Assembly: GCF_000518605.1 (NCBI RefSeq)
Contig: NZ_JADX01000011.1
Span: 124,001-188,000, forward strand
Origin: Shewanella fidelis ATCC BAA-318
GTDB taxonomy: Bacteria > Pseudomonadota > Gammaproteobacteria > Enterobacterales > Shewanellaceae
DNA: 64,000 nucleotides
Direction: 5' to 3'
Shown here: piece after piece, positions 16,765 to 24,522 of the stretch
Layout: each line of letters starts with the position of its first letter
How positions within the stretch are numbered: the first letter of the stretch is position 1
Position numbers and translations under genes: made by a program
Notes under the pieces: generated by a model
Seen by the model: the letters and a program-made list of their open reading frames with translations, nothing else
Told to the model about the DNA's origin: nothing
The model's database searches: none

Positions 16765-16916
16765 AAAAAAAGCCGGGAAAAATCCCGGCCACTTAAAGAG
16801 TGTGTGAGCAATGTCGTGCTATTGCCTTCGACTGCTAAGAATAGTCGAAGGCATAAAGAACTCTATGCAGGTAAAGATGATGAGAACTTTATCCGTTATT
16901 CCGAGTTCTGGAACGC
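16765..16916 (-). ncRNA. ryhB: RyhB-like iron-responsive small RNA, copy 2
   Basis: A second minus-strand copy 162 bases upstream (in transcription sense) of the first. The 18-base core AGCACGACATTGCTCACA is at 16803-16820, the 5' end again reads GCGTTCCAGAACTCG, and the terminator is GGCCGGG-ATTTTT-CCCGGC with T8 near 16765. Its promoter has -35 TTGCAA (16946-16951), 17-base spacer, -10 TATTGT (16923-16928), with a Fur-like AAATGAGAATGATTATTG. It is about 152 nt because it carries an extra hairpin upstream of the core (TGCCTTCGACT / AGTCGAAGGCA, about 16823-16853). An in-frame ORF on the plus strand over this copy is a shadow. Confidence 0.88.
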
Positions 16917-16920
16917 GTGT

Positions 16921-16952
16921 TAACAATAATCATTCTCATTTAGATTTGCAAG
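16921..16952 (-). promoter_or_regulatory. Fur-box promoter of RyhB copy 2
   Basis: Minus-strand TTGCAA-17 bp-TATTGT with AAATGAGAATGATTATTG inside. The first 11 bases, AAATGAGAATG, also occur upstream of the iron-type TonB receptor at 39660-39670. Slightly weaker match to both sigma-70 and Fur consensus than copy 1. Confidence 0.82.
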
Positions 16953-17022
16953 CGTTATCTACACTTTTGTCACATTTTATTAGAATTATTTACTTTGCTA
17001 CTGTTGCGCCAAATAAATAATT

Positions 17023-17481
17023 TTATACCTGCTTCTGCAGATGCAGTTTATTTTGACTATGATTGTGCGCATCGTTAATCATAGCTGTGATTTGATATTG
17101 GCTGCTGATAAGCATGTTTAACATGGCAGGGAAGCAGTTACGGGTTTTAACGTCAATGCGTTGGTAACCTTGCTCTTTTGCCCATTTTTCTTGGTATTCC
17201 AATAAGCTTTTTGCTAAGCCAAGACCACGGAAATCAGGTGCAACACCACCTAACCAGCTATAGAAAACTTGCTCTTCTGTTTGATAGCCAAGCTTAAAGC
17301 CTGCAACTTCACCTTCAACTTTAGCGATAAGTAACAGTGCAGGGCCTGCAAGCAAGCGCTTGCTGATCTCTTCACGGCTATAACCGCTTTCAAATTCAGG
17401 AATAATGCGATAAACGCTTTCAACTTGCGCTAAGGTTGCTGGAGTAAACTCAGTTACAGCTTCAATTTCGATGGTGTACAT
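17023..17481 (-). CDS. GNAT-family N-acetyltransferase
   Basis: A 152-residue acetyl-CoA-dependent acyltransferase. The core motif A is visible as YSWLGGVAPDFRGLGLAKSLLEYQEKWAKEQGYQRIDVKTRN: beta-4, the R-G-x-G-x-A acetyl-CoA loop (RGLGLA), and the following helix. N-terminal strand TIEIEAVTEFTPATLAQVESVYRIIPEF is typical. The acceptor cannot be told from sequence. It is separated from yhhQ by 122 bases and probably has its own promoter. Confidence 0.88.
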   Translation of the reverse strand: MYTIEIEAVTEFTPATLAQVESVYRIIPEFESGYSREEISKRLLAGPALLLIAKVEGEVAGFKLGYQTEEQVFYSWLGGVAPDFRGLGLAKSLLEYQEKWAKEQGYQRIDVKTRNCFPAMLNMLISSQYQITAMINDAHNHSQNKLHLQKQV

Positions 17482-17603
17482 GTATTGGTCTCAATAACTT
17501 CGCCAGTTCACCCTACTAATACAACCAACCCATTGGCTGAAAGGTGAACGAATTGGCGAAATTATAACAGGTCAGTCCAGTTGTTGTTAAGCGCTAAATC
17601 GCG

Positions 17604-18263
17604 CTAGAAAGCGGTTTCTGAGCTATTGTTTTGTAAGATCTTATCTTGTAAGAACTTTAGTAGTAGGCCATATGCAGGTAAGAATAAACCTAAACTGACA
17701 ATCAGTTTAAAGCCGTAATCAACCGCTGCGATTTCAGGCCAGTGTGCAGCCATAAATTCATCGGTAGAAGCGTAAAACGCGAGGCCAAAGAACACGATAG
17801 TGTCGATGAGATTGCCGACAATTGTCGAAGCTGATGGAGCAACCCACCAAGATTTAGTGGCTCTCAGCTTGGCAAATACAAAAATATCCATGAGCTGGCC
17901 AACAAGGTAGGCAGCAAAGCTGGCAAAAGCGATGCGAAATACAAAGCTATTAAATTCAAGCAGCGCAGCAGCGCCTTGGAAGCTACCTTGATGGAATACT
18001 ACCCCCATTAAATAGGAGATAACTAGCGCGGGTAGCATGGCTAGAAAGATGATTTTTCTGGCGGCTTGCTGACCAAATATGCGCACGGTGAGATCGGTGG
18101 CTAGGTACACAAAAGGAAAGCTAAATGCGCCCCATGTGGTATGGAAGCCGAAAATTTGAAATGGAAGTTGTACTAGGTAGTTGCTGGCACAAATAATAGC
18201 AATATGAAAACTCGCTAAAAGCAGCAATGCACGGCGTAGCTGTGCAGGAGATAACATCAACAT
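17604..18263 (-). CDS. yhhQ: Queuosine precursor transporter YhhQ (preQ0/preQ1 uptake)
   Basis: A 219-residue inner-membrane protein of the COG1738/YhhQ family, which imports 7-deazaguanine queuosine precursors. About six hydrophobic segments; family stretches include NYLVQLPFQIFGFHTTWGAFSFPFVYLATDLTVRIFG near the N-terminus, FASFAAYLVGQLMDIFVFAKLR and APSASTIVGNLIDTIVFF. The start at 18263 is supported by AAAAAGG ending 7 bases upstream, which is also the 3' strand of the preQ1-type riboswitch, giving direct regulatory support for substrate identity. Confidence 0.93.
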   Translation of the reverse strand: MLMLSPAQLRRALLLLASFHIAIICASNYLVQLPFQIFGFHTTWGAFSFPFVYLATDLTVRIFGQQAARKIIFLAMLPALVISYLMGVVFHQGSFQGAAALLEFNSFVFRIAFASFAAYLVGQLMDIFVFAKLRATKSWWVAPSASTIVGNLIDTIVFFGLAFYASTDEFMAAHWPEIAAVDYGFKLIVSLGLFLPAYGLLLKFLQDKILQNNSSETAF

Positions 18264-18270
18264 CTTGTGG

Positions 18271-18307
18271 CCTTTTTAGTTAAATCGGGCGGGGTTAGGG
18301 AACCCGC
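18271..18307 (-). promoter_or_regulatory. preQ1-I-like riboswitch controlling yhhQ
   Basis: On the minus strand the leader reads stem GCGGG, loop TTCCCTAAC, stem CCCGC, then CCGATTTAACTAAAAAGG. This is the plan of class I preQ1 aptamers: a 5-bp P1 stem, a C-rich loop, and an A-rich tail that folds back as a pseudoknot. It closely resembles the Thermoanaerobacter aptamer in layout. The tail contains the AAAAAGG ribosome site, so ligand binding should hide it and repress translation. Recognised by eye; a covariance search would settle it. Confidence 0.8.
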
Positions 18308-18485
18308 AATAGCGACGAGCGCTATAATTTTGCAATTTTTGGTTAATAACGAAGTTTGCCCCATGAGTCGGGGGCGGCAAATTATAGAGCAGTTTTTTAT
18401 TTGAGCAAGGATAAATTGTGACGGCTTAGTACTGTTAAACCGCCACTTGTGCTAAAGGCTGAGGGTAATCTTTTGATTTAGCTAC

Positions 18486-19844
18486 TTATAACTCGGTTAA
18501 AATCGACAAAATGGTTCTAAGCTTGTTTTCAAGTTCAGTCCACTCTTTGTCAGCTTCAGAGCCGGCAACAATACCTGCACCAGCAAATAGATTGATGCGT
18601 CCTGGTTCAATTAATGCGCTACGAATAGCGACAGCAAACTCGCTTTCGTACTTATTGAAGTAGCCACAAGCACCGGCATACCAGCCACGAACATAGCCTT
18701 CTTGTTGGCGAATAAAGTTCATTGCAGACTCTTTCGGTAGTCCACCAACAGCAGGAGTTGGATGCAGCGCTTGGATTAACTGGAAGTCATTCACGCCGGG
18801 TTTTAACTCAGCGCGGATCGAGCGATGTAAGTGCTGAATATGGCTCAGCTTAAACACAGTCGGGCTTTCTTCTGCGCCAACGTAGTTACTCAGCGGATTG
18901 AGTACATTAACTATGTGTTGTCGAACCAACTGATTTTCATGACTATTTTTTGTGTCATCAAGCAGCGCCTGCGCTAAGGCTTTATCTTCTTCTTGATTTA
19001 GACCGCGTACCGTTGTGCCCGCTAAAGCTTCAGTAAAGACTTCACGCTGGCGACGACGATATAAGCGCTCTGGTGTACAAGAGATAAAGGCGCTGTCAGG
19101 GCTAAATTGAAAACCAAATTGGAAGCTGTTTGGGTTGCGGCCTTGCCAGCAAGCTAGCAGCATCCATGGATCAACCTCTTCATTGATCTCAAGTTGTGTT
19201 AGGCGAGACAGCACTACCTTAGGGGTGTCAGCAATAAATTTAGGATGAGTGACACGATTAACTAGCTCTTCCCAGCGATAACGATCTGGTCGATCGCTGC
19301 GGCCCATTAACGCGACTTTATTCGGTGGTGTTAATGGTTTTGGTGCATCGAGAGCGGCTAATGCCAATAAAGCATTATTGATCTCAATGCTGAATTCATT
19401 TTCAGTAAAGTTAAGGTTTACCAGTAGCTTAAATTCACCACCACTACGGCGTAGTTCTACTCTTGGTAGGATAAAGTGCGCTTTACCGAATTCTTGCCAA
19501 CTCTCATTGCGGCGATCAAATGCAACGCCGCCATAATAGCGAATATCTTGATTATTGGTCAGGGTTCGTTGCTTTTGATACTCGTGCGAAAGCTCGATGT
19601 CATCAACATCGTCACCAAAGAAAAAGTCTTTACAACAACCGATTGCGGCAACTTCTTCTTCGGTATCGCGGCCCTTCCAATACACTCTAGGATAAGTGGT
19701 TTGTGCTGCTAACCAGGCGATAACCGGGATAGGCGCAACCGCCACTGACAACTGCACAATTGGATCACTGTTAGGTTGAAGCGTAAAAGATTTGATTTTG
19801 TCGGTTAAGGACTTAATAGCTTGAGGTAGCATGGGGATGGTCAA
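18486..19844 (-). CDS. menF: Isochorismate synthase MenF
   Basis: Converts chorismate to isochorismate, the entry into menaquinone synthesis. I choose the TTG at 19844 because GGAG lies 6 bases before it; the frame opens at 19856 and an ATG lies at 19832. This gives 452 residues, normal for the family. The chorismate-binding domain shows TPERLYRRRQREVFTEALAGTTVRG, LVRQHIVNVL, LHPTPAVGGLPKESAMNFI and GWYAGACGYFN, FAVAIRSALIEPGRINLFAGAGIVAGSEADKEWTEL. The conserved glutamates and the GAGIV loop are present. No other men genes lie in the window. Confidence 0.92.
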   Translation of the reverse strand: MTIPMLPQAIKSLTDKIKSFTLQPNSDPIVQLSVAVAPIPVIAWLAAQTTYPRVYWKGRDTEEEVAAIGCCKDFFFGDDVDDIELSHEYQKQRTLTNNQDIRYYGGVAFDRRNESWQEFGKAHFILPRVELRRSGGEFKLLVNLNFTENEFSIEINNALLALAALDAPKPLTPPNKVALMGRSDRPDRYRWEELVNRVTHPKFIADTPKVVLSRLTQLEINEEVDPWMLLACWQGRNPNSFQFGFQFSPDSAFISCTPERLYRRRQREVFTEALAGTTVRGLNQEEDKALAQALLDDTKNSHENQLVRQHIVNVLNPLSNYVGAEESPTVFKLSHIQHLHRSIRAELKPGVNDFQLIQALHPTPAVGGLPKESAMNFIRQQEGYVRGWYAGACGYFNKYESEFAVAIRSALIEPGRINLFAGAGIVAGSEADKEWTELENKLRTILSILTEL

Positions 19845-20293
19845 TAAGTACTCCAAACAAATATCATTAGGGCCAGTTTAGAGGAGCGACCTCTAACCTA
19901 GAAAACTCACTACCCATTGGTAATAAGAATCTTTAACACAAAGTAATAGGCTGAACTTACAGTGTCAAGTTGATCACTCTGCCTATGTGAGCTCCCCCTG
20001 AGTAATTCACATTTAGTTTGCGTCTAAATTATGATGTTGAGTTAAAAACTGTAGCTAAATTAGCGAACTAAATTTCATTTCTATCTATGTCTTAATACCG
20101 CAGTGTGATGGTGGATGCCCTTTTTGTCCGAAGCTCACGCGCATTAGGTCAAAATGTCCTTTATTAACCTTTTTATCTTTACCCGTTCGTAAAATTAGTC
20201 GATCTAGGTTTGTTTTATGGTTTTATCTGCTTGAGAGAATAGCCGTGGTTTTTGAAAATGGCGCCAATTATATCGTTAGGATGATGAAGGCAG
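19845..20293. promoter_or_regulatory. Divergent intergenic region menF / TonB receptor
   Basis: About 450 bases without a supported gene. Notable are GTCAAAATGTCC at 20148-20159 (also upstream of the sigma-54 regulator at 12802) and a nearby TTTTTGTCCG. I see no Fur box and no riboswitch I can name. Confidence 0.4.
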
Positions 20294-22480
20294 ATGAAAA
20301 AACAACAAAAAGTGCTCAGAGTTTCTACTTTGGCACTGGCTATGAGCTTGGCTTATCAGGCTCAGGCGGATGAAATCGACAGAGATCCAATTCTTGATGT
20401 TGCTGAGGTGATCGTAGTACACGGTGAGCGCGCTTCAGTGACTGAAGCGGCGACGACTCATTGGAGTCTTGATGAAGAAGCTATCAAGGCATCTGGTGCG
20501 CAAAGTTTAGATCAGGTGCTAAAGAATGTACCTGGGATCTACGTTCGTACAGGTGGTCAAGGTACACCACGCGTCGATATCCGAGGCTTTAAAGCACGGC
20601 ATGTTATCTACCTCATCAATGGCGTTCCTGCTAATGATGCCGAAGATGGTCAATTCGATCCAAGTCTAATTCCAACTGCACAAATTGAATCTATAGAGGT
20701 TTCTGTAGGGCCATCATCAGTCTTGTATGGTCCTGGTGGCGCTGGCGGTGTGATCAATATTATTACTAAACGTGGTGATAATGCGCCTGCACTTTCTGGT
20801 CGCTTAGAGGCGGCTGAAGATAATACCTTTAATGGTGATATTAGTGCCGCTGGTAGCGGTGAAAAGTGGCAAGGTCTTGTTAACTATTCGCGCCAGCAAA
20901 CCGATGGCTGGCCTATGTCTAGCGATTATAAGGACACAGAGTACCAACAAGGTGATATACGCGAAAACGCCGATAAAACCTTAAACAACTTTTACGCTCA
21001 AGGCAGTTACTTGATTAGCGACAACACTCAGCTAATGGCAAACATGAGCTATCGCGATGGCGATTGGGGCAAGCCAAGTCGTGATGGTCGTGGCACTGGC
21101 AGCGTTAAGTTTGAACGAGTTGATGACTATGAATCTAAAACATTTCAGTTAGGTGTTGCGCATAAGTTCAACGACACCTTTACGTTACGTGGTTTTGGTT
21201 ATCACAACCAAAGTGATGTACTTGAGACTCAATATAAAGACAAATCCTATCAAGCTATTAAAGCCCAGCAACAAGGTCGTTCTACAGTTCAGGGCGGTAA
21301 TTTACAGTTTATTGCTAACTTAGATAACGCAGGTGTCCTAACCAGCGCGTTAATTGCTGAAAAGCAAAGTTGGGAATCTTATTCAGTCACGGCTAACGAC
21401 GCTAGTGCATTCAGTGGCAATGGTAACGGCGGTGGTAACGGCGGCGGCAACGGTGGTGATAACGGCGGTGGCAACGGCGGCGGTAACGGCGGCGGTAACG
21501 GCGGCGGTAACGGCGGTGGCAACGGCGGCGGTAACGGCGGTGGCAACGGCGGTGGTAACGGCGGTGGTAACGGCGGTGGCAACGGCGGCGGTAACGGCGG
21601 TGGCAATGGCGGTGGCAATGGCGGCGGTAACGGCGGTGGTACGTTTGACGATTCATCGTGGCTATATACAGCAGCCCTTGAATATCAATATCAAGCGGAT
21701 AACTACGGCGTTACAGTTGGTGGTGCGTTCCATGACCAAGATCGTGTAAAGGAATCTGAAAACGATTATTCAGCTCAGGTTTCAGGTTATTGGCAACCAT
21801 TAGAAGATACCCGTATTAACATGGGCGTGGCGCGTAAAGTGCGTTTCCCATCTATGCGTAATCTTTATGCACAATCAACAGGTAATGCCGAGCTGCAAGC
21901 AGAAACGTCTGAACATTATGAGTTAGGGCTGCTGCAACAATTAGGGTATTCAACCGAGCTGAATATTGCGGGTTATTACACTGATGCTGAAGACTATATC
22001 GCAAAAGATCTCGATGGCATGTATCAGAATATGGGGCGTTATGGGTTTAAAGGTGTTGATTTACAGCTAGAAAACAACAGCTTTGATGATCTATCTATGA
22101 CGCTTTCTTATAGCTATTTAGATACCGAAGACAAGAGTGCTGAAGAGCATATGCAGACTTTGGAATACCGTCCTAAGCATCAAGTTCGTTTCCAAGCAGC
22201 TTACACATTGCCATTTGCAACCAGCATTAACTTGAATGTTGAGCGCATTATGGATCAGGTGTATTACGCCCAGCATAAGGTTGCTGGTACAACTCAGCTT
22301 GTTGAGCAATCGCTAGACGATTACACCTTAGTTGATATCAATATTGTGCAGCCACTAATGGATGACAAGTTAGAGCTGTATCTACGTGCAACCAATTTAC
22401 TTGACGAAAACTATGACCAAAGTGAAGCGCTTCCACAGGCTGGTCGTCAAGTATTTATCGGCATCAACTGGCAAATCTAG
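20294..22480 (+). CDS. TonB-dependent outer-membrane receptor with Gly-Gly-Gly-Asn repeat loop
   Basis: A 728-residue active-transport barrel. Signal peptide residues 1-25 (ending YQAQA), TonB-box region EVIVVHG, plug domain (about 45-170, with LDQVLKNVPGIYVRTGGQGTPRVDIRGF, IYLINGVPANDAEDG, GPSSVLYGPGGAGGVINIITKRG), then a 22-strand-type barrel ending QVFIGINWQI with the LLDENYDQSEALPQAGRQ segment before the last strand. Residues about 379-446 are 17 units of GGGN (one GGDN), placed between two barrel strands, probably in an outer loop. It is 16 bases upstream of the ECF ATPase gene, so it most likely feeds the ECF importer. No Fur box upstream; substrate unknown. Confidence 0.93.
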   Translation: MKKQQKVLRVSTLALAMSLAYQAQADEIDRDPILDVAEVIVVHGERASVTEAATTHWSLDEEAIKASGAQSLDQVLKNVPGIYVRTGGQGTPRVDIRGFKARHVIYLINGVPANDAEDGQFDPSLIPTAQIESIEVSVGPSSVLYGPGGAGGVINIITKRGDNAPALSGRLEAAEDNTFNGDISAAGSGEKWQGLVNYSRQQTDGWPMSSDYKDTEYQQGDIRENADKTLNNFYAQGSYLISDNTQLMANMSYRDGDWGKPSRDGRGTGSVKFERVDDYESKTFQLGVAHKFNDTFTLRGFGYHNQSDVLETQYKDKSYQAIKAQQQGRSTVQGGNLQFIANLDNAGVLTSALIAEKQSWESYSVTANDASAFSGNGNGGGNGGGNGGDNGGGNGGGNGGGNGGGNGGGNGGGNGGGNGGGNGGGNGGGNGGGNGGGNGGGNGGGNGGGTFDDSSWLYTAALEYQYQADNYGVTVGGAFHDQDRVKESENDYSAQVSGYWQPLEDTRINMGVARKVRFPSMRNLYAQSTGNAELQAETSEHYELGLLQQLGYSTELNIAGYYTDAEDYIAKDLDGMYQNMGRYGFKGVDLQLENNSFDDLSMTLSYSYLDTEDKSAEEHMQTLEYRPKHQVRFQAAYTLPFATSINLNVERIMDQVYYAQHKVAGTTQLVEQSLDDYTLVDINIVQPLMDDKLELYLRATNLLDENYDQSEALPQAGRQVFIGINWQI
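21428..21631 (+). repeat. 17 tandem 12-bp units coding GGGN inside the TonB receptor
   Basis: Seventeen consecutive units of the form GGC GGY GGY AAY (one GGT GGT GAT AAC). Variation is almost only at third codon positions, so the protein repeat is preserved. Because units are 12 bp, gain or loss of units keeps the reading frame. Confidence 0.97.
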
Positions 22481-22496
22481 GAATACGAGGAAGCGT

Positions 22497-23861
22497 ATGA
22501 AACTCATAGCATTAGAAGGGATTCATTTTGGCTATGGCTCAGACCAAAGCGAGATCTTGGACGATCTCACTTTGGTGATTAATGCAGGTGAATGCCATTG
22601 CATTAACGGTGCAACAGGCTCGGGAAAATCGAGCTTGCTGCACTTAATGTCGGGGCAGTTATCTCGCCCTTTTGAAGGGGATGTGTATCGCGATCCTTCA
22701 TTATTGATTGGCTTAGTTATGCAAGATCCTAATGCGCAGGTGCTACGGCAAAATGTCGGTGCAGAGATCGCATTCGGATTAGAAAACCTCGGCGTTGCTG
22801 CTGATCTTATGGTAGAGAAAGTGCAGCACTCACTGCGTAGAGTTGGCTTGTATACCAGTTTAGATACACCAGTTGAGGTGTTGTCTCTTGGGCAGAAATA
22901 TCGCCTCATGATGGCGGCACAACTAGTATTTAATCCAACGCTGCTATTACTTGATGAGCCTTGGGCACAGTTAGATGATAGCGGAGTAAAAGAGCTTAAT
23001 TGTGTATTAAAGTCACTACTCGATGAGGGCGTAGCCATTGTGATGGTTGAGCATAACCCGAGTGCCTTTGTCGATTTGGTTGAGCATTTTTGGCTATTAG
23101 AGAATGGTAAACTTAAGGCTGGGCAGCGCCCCATTGCTGACTCCGCAGCCTCGGTGTTAAATATTAGCGCTTCAGTTAATCATCGTCCTAGTAAAGTGGT
23201 GGCTAAGCTAGCGCCGCATCAATTCCGTTTTGTCGACCAAGATCCCTTGTTTTCCTGTCTACAACCGTTAGCGCTATCTAGTGGAGAAATCGTAGCCCTA
23301 GTGGGGGATAACGGTGCTGGCAAAAGTAGCCTGCTTAAAACCTTAGCGGGTATTCAGGCTAACATTACTCACCTGCCGATCACTGTACTTGATAAGCGAC
23401 CACAACTTGGAATTTATGGCGCAGATCTCGGCTTATTGATGCAGCGTCCGAACAGGCAGTTGTTTGAACAAACCGTGCTTGCTGAGCTGCAGTTTAGTTT
23501 AAAGCGGTTCAAGCTGCCGTTAGCACGGGCGGAGCAGATCCTTGCAGAGCTAGGCTTACAAGATTTAGCCGAATGTTCGCCGCATAAGTTGTCTTACGGT
23601 CAGCAGCATATTATTGCGCTAGCTTCATTGGTTTGCTTACGACCAAAACTATTGCTGCTTGATGATCCTTTTGCTGGTTTAGACAAACAACATGTAGTGA
23701 AAGTGGTGCAGCTGTTATTACAATTACGATCACAAGGTAGCTGTATCTTATTGTCGAGCCACCGTAGCGTGCCGTTTTTAGAGGTCGATCGATATTGGTT
23801 TATCGACAATGGCTATCTGCGTGATGGTGCTGAAATTACTGAGCAAGCGAATGTGGGCTAA
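22497..23861 (+). CDS. ECF transporter double ATPase (EcfA-A' fusion)
   Basis: A 454-residue protein with two complete ABC ATPase domains in one chain, the energising module of an energy-coupling-factor importer. The ATG at 22497 has CGAGGA 6 bases upstream. Domain 1 (about 5-230): Walker A NGATGSGKSSLL, signature VLSLGQKYRL, Walker B LLLLDEPWAQLDD. Domain 2 (about 255-450): Walker A GDNGAGKSSLL, signature KLSYGQQHI, Walker B LLLLDDPFAGLD, where Asp replaces the usual catalytic Glu (DDP instead of DEP). That asymmetry suggests one non-canonical hydrolysis site. The gene overlaps the EcfT gene by 11 bases. Confidence 0.92.
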   Translation: MKLIALEGIHFGYGSDQSEILDDLTLVINAGECHCINGATGSGKSSLLHLMSGQLSRPFEGDVYRDPSLLIGLVMQDPNAQVLRQNVGAEIAFGLENLGVAADLMVEKVQHSLRRVGLYTSLDTPVEVLSLGQKYRLMMAAQLVFNPTLLLLDEPWAQLDDSGVKELNCVLKSLLDEGVAIVMVEHNPSAFVDLVEHFWLLENGKLKAGQRPIADSAASVLNISASVNHRPSKVVAKLAPHQFRFVDQDPLFSCLQPLALSSGEIVALVGDNGAGKSSLLKTLAGIQANITHLPITVLDKRPQLGIYGADLGLLMQRPNRQLFEQTVLAELQFSLKRFKLPLARAEQILAELGLQDLAECSPHKLSYGQQHIIALASLVCLRPKLLLLDDPFAGLDKQHVVKVVQLLLQLRSQGSCILLSSHRSVPFLEVDRYWFIDNGYLRDGAEITEQANVG

Positions 23862-24522
23862 AGAGCGCAAAGGCGTTAGGCAGCCATATTTCCGCTTCAG
23901 TGCAAGCCATTATTGCGCCGCAGCACTGCTACTTAGTTTAGTGTTATCAAGTGGCGCATTTTTCTTACCTAATAGCGCCTTAGGCTGGTTGATTGTTATT
24001 GACGCTATCCTCGTTTTGCACGGTGTTTACCTGAAGAATAAAGTCTCTGCACTGTTGCGGATCGGTTTAGCGCAGTTGGCGGTTACCTTACCGCTTTATT
24101 ACCTCATTCATGGTGAAAATCAATTATTGGAAGGGGTAATCGTGGTGTTACGGGTGTTTTTGGCGCTGCTTCCGGGGTGGTGGTTATCTGCGACCCAAAA
24201 GCCTGAACGTATTGGTGAGGTGCTGAGTTGGGGGCTACCCACTAAATGGGCGTTTGTGATAGCGGCTTCCATTGGTTTGCTGCCTTATATGCTGCAGGAA
24301 ACGAAAGAGATTTATGCCATGCAGTGCTTACGTGGTGCCAATATCACTCCCAAAGCATTGCGTAACCCTAAAAACTGGCCAGAGCTAATTTACTGTGTGG
24401 TGCTGCCAGTACTTATTCAGTTACTAAAATTATCTAAGCAGATGGCTAAAGCGGCCAAGCTGCGTCATTTTGGCAGTGTCGCTAAACCAACACATTGGCC
24501 TGCAACAAGAGAGGAAGAATGA
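23851..24522 (+). CDS. ECF transporter transmembrane subunit EcfT
   Basis: A 223-residue membrane protein. The ATG at 23851 inside the end of the ATPase gene is preferred; the open frame extends to 23809. About five hydrophobic segments are followed by the EcfT coupling region: LLPYMLQETKEIYAMQCLRGANI and the later KLSKQMAKAAKLRHFG, which corresponds to the two short Ala-Arg-Gly-type motifs (here LRGA and LRHFG) that dock to the ATPases. The downstream gene start overlaps its stop by 4 bases. Assignment rests on motifs and context. Confidence 0.87.
   Translation: MWAKERKGVRQPYFRFSASHYCAAALLLSLVLSSGAFFLPNSALGWLIVIDAILVLHGVYLKNKVSALLRIGLAQLAVTLPLYYLIHGENQLLEGVIVVLRVFLALLPGWWLSATQKPERIGEVLSWGLPTKWAFVIAASIGLLPYMLQETKEIYAMQCLRGANITPKALRNPKNWPELIYCVVLPVLIQLLKLSKQMAKAAKLRHFGSVAKPTHWPATREEE

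Noticed and set aside
16811..17020. Plus-strand open frame over RyhB copy 2
   Set aside because: The region is explained by the antisense-strand sRNA, its promoter and Fur box.
19857..20293. Possible riboswitch (cobalamin or TPP) upstream of the TonB receptor or menF
   Set aside because: I looked for conserved aptamer boxes on both strands and found none convincing.
21428..21631. CRISPR-like array
   Set aside because: Units are contiguous 12-bp coding repeats without unique spacers.
21354..21749. Alternative frames across the GGGN repeat (Ala/Val-rich on plus, Pro-Pro-Leu and Arg-His-Cys-rich on minus)
   Set aside because: They exist only because a 12-bp repeat is open in several frames; no ribosome site or conserved product, and the TonB receptor frame is complete.
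22118..22309. Minus-strand frame in the TonB receptor
   Set aside because: Shadow of the barrel coding sequence.
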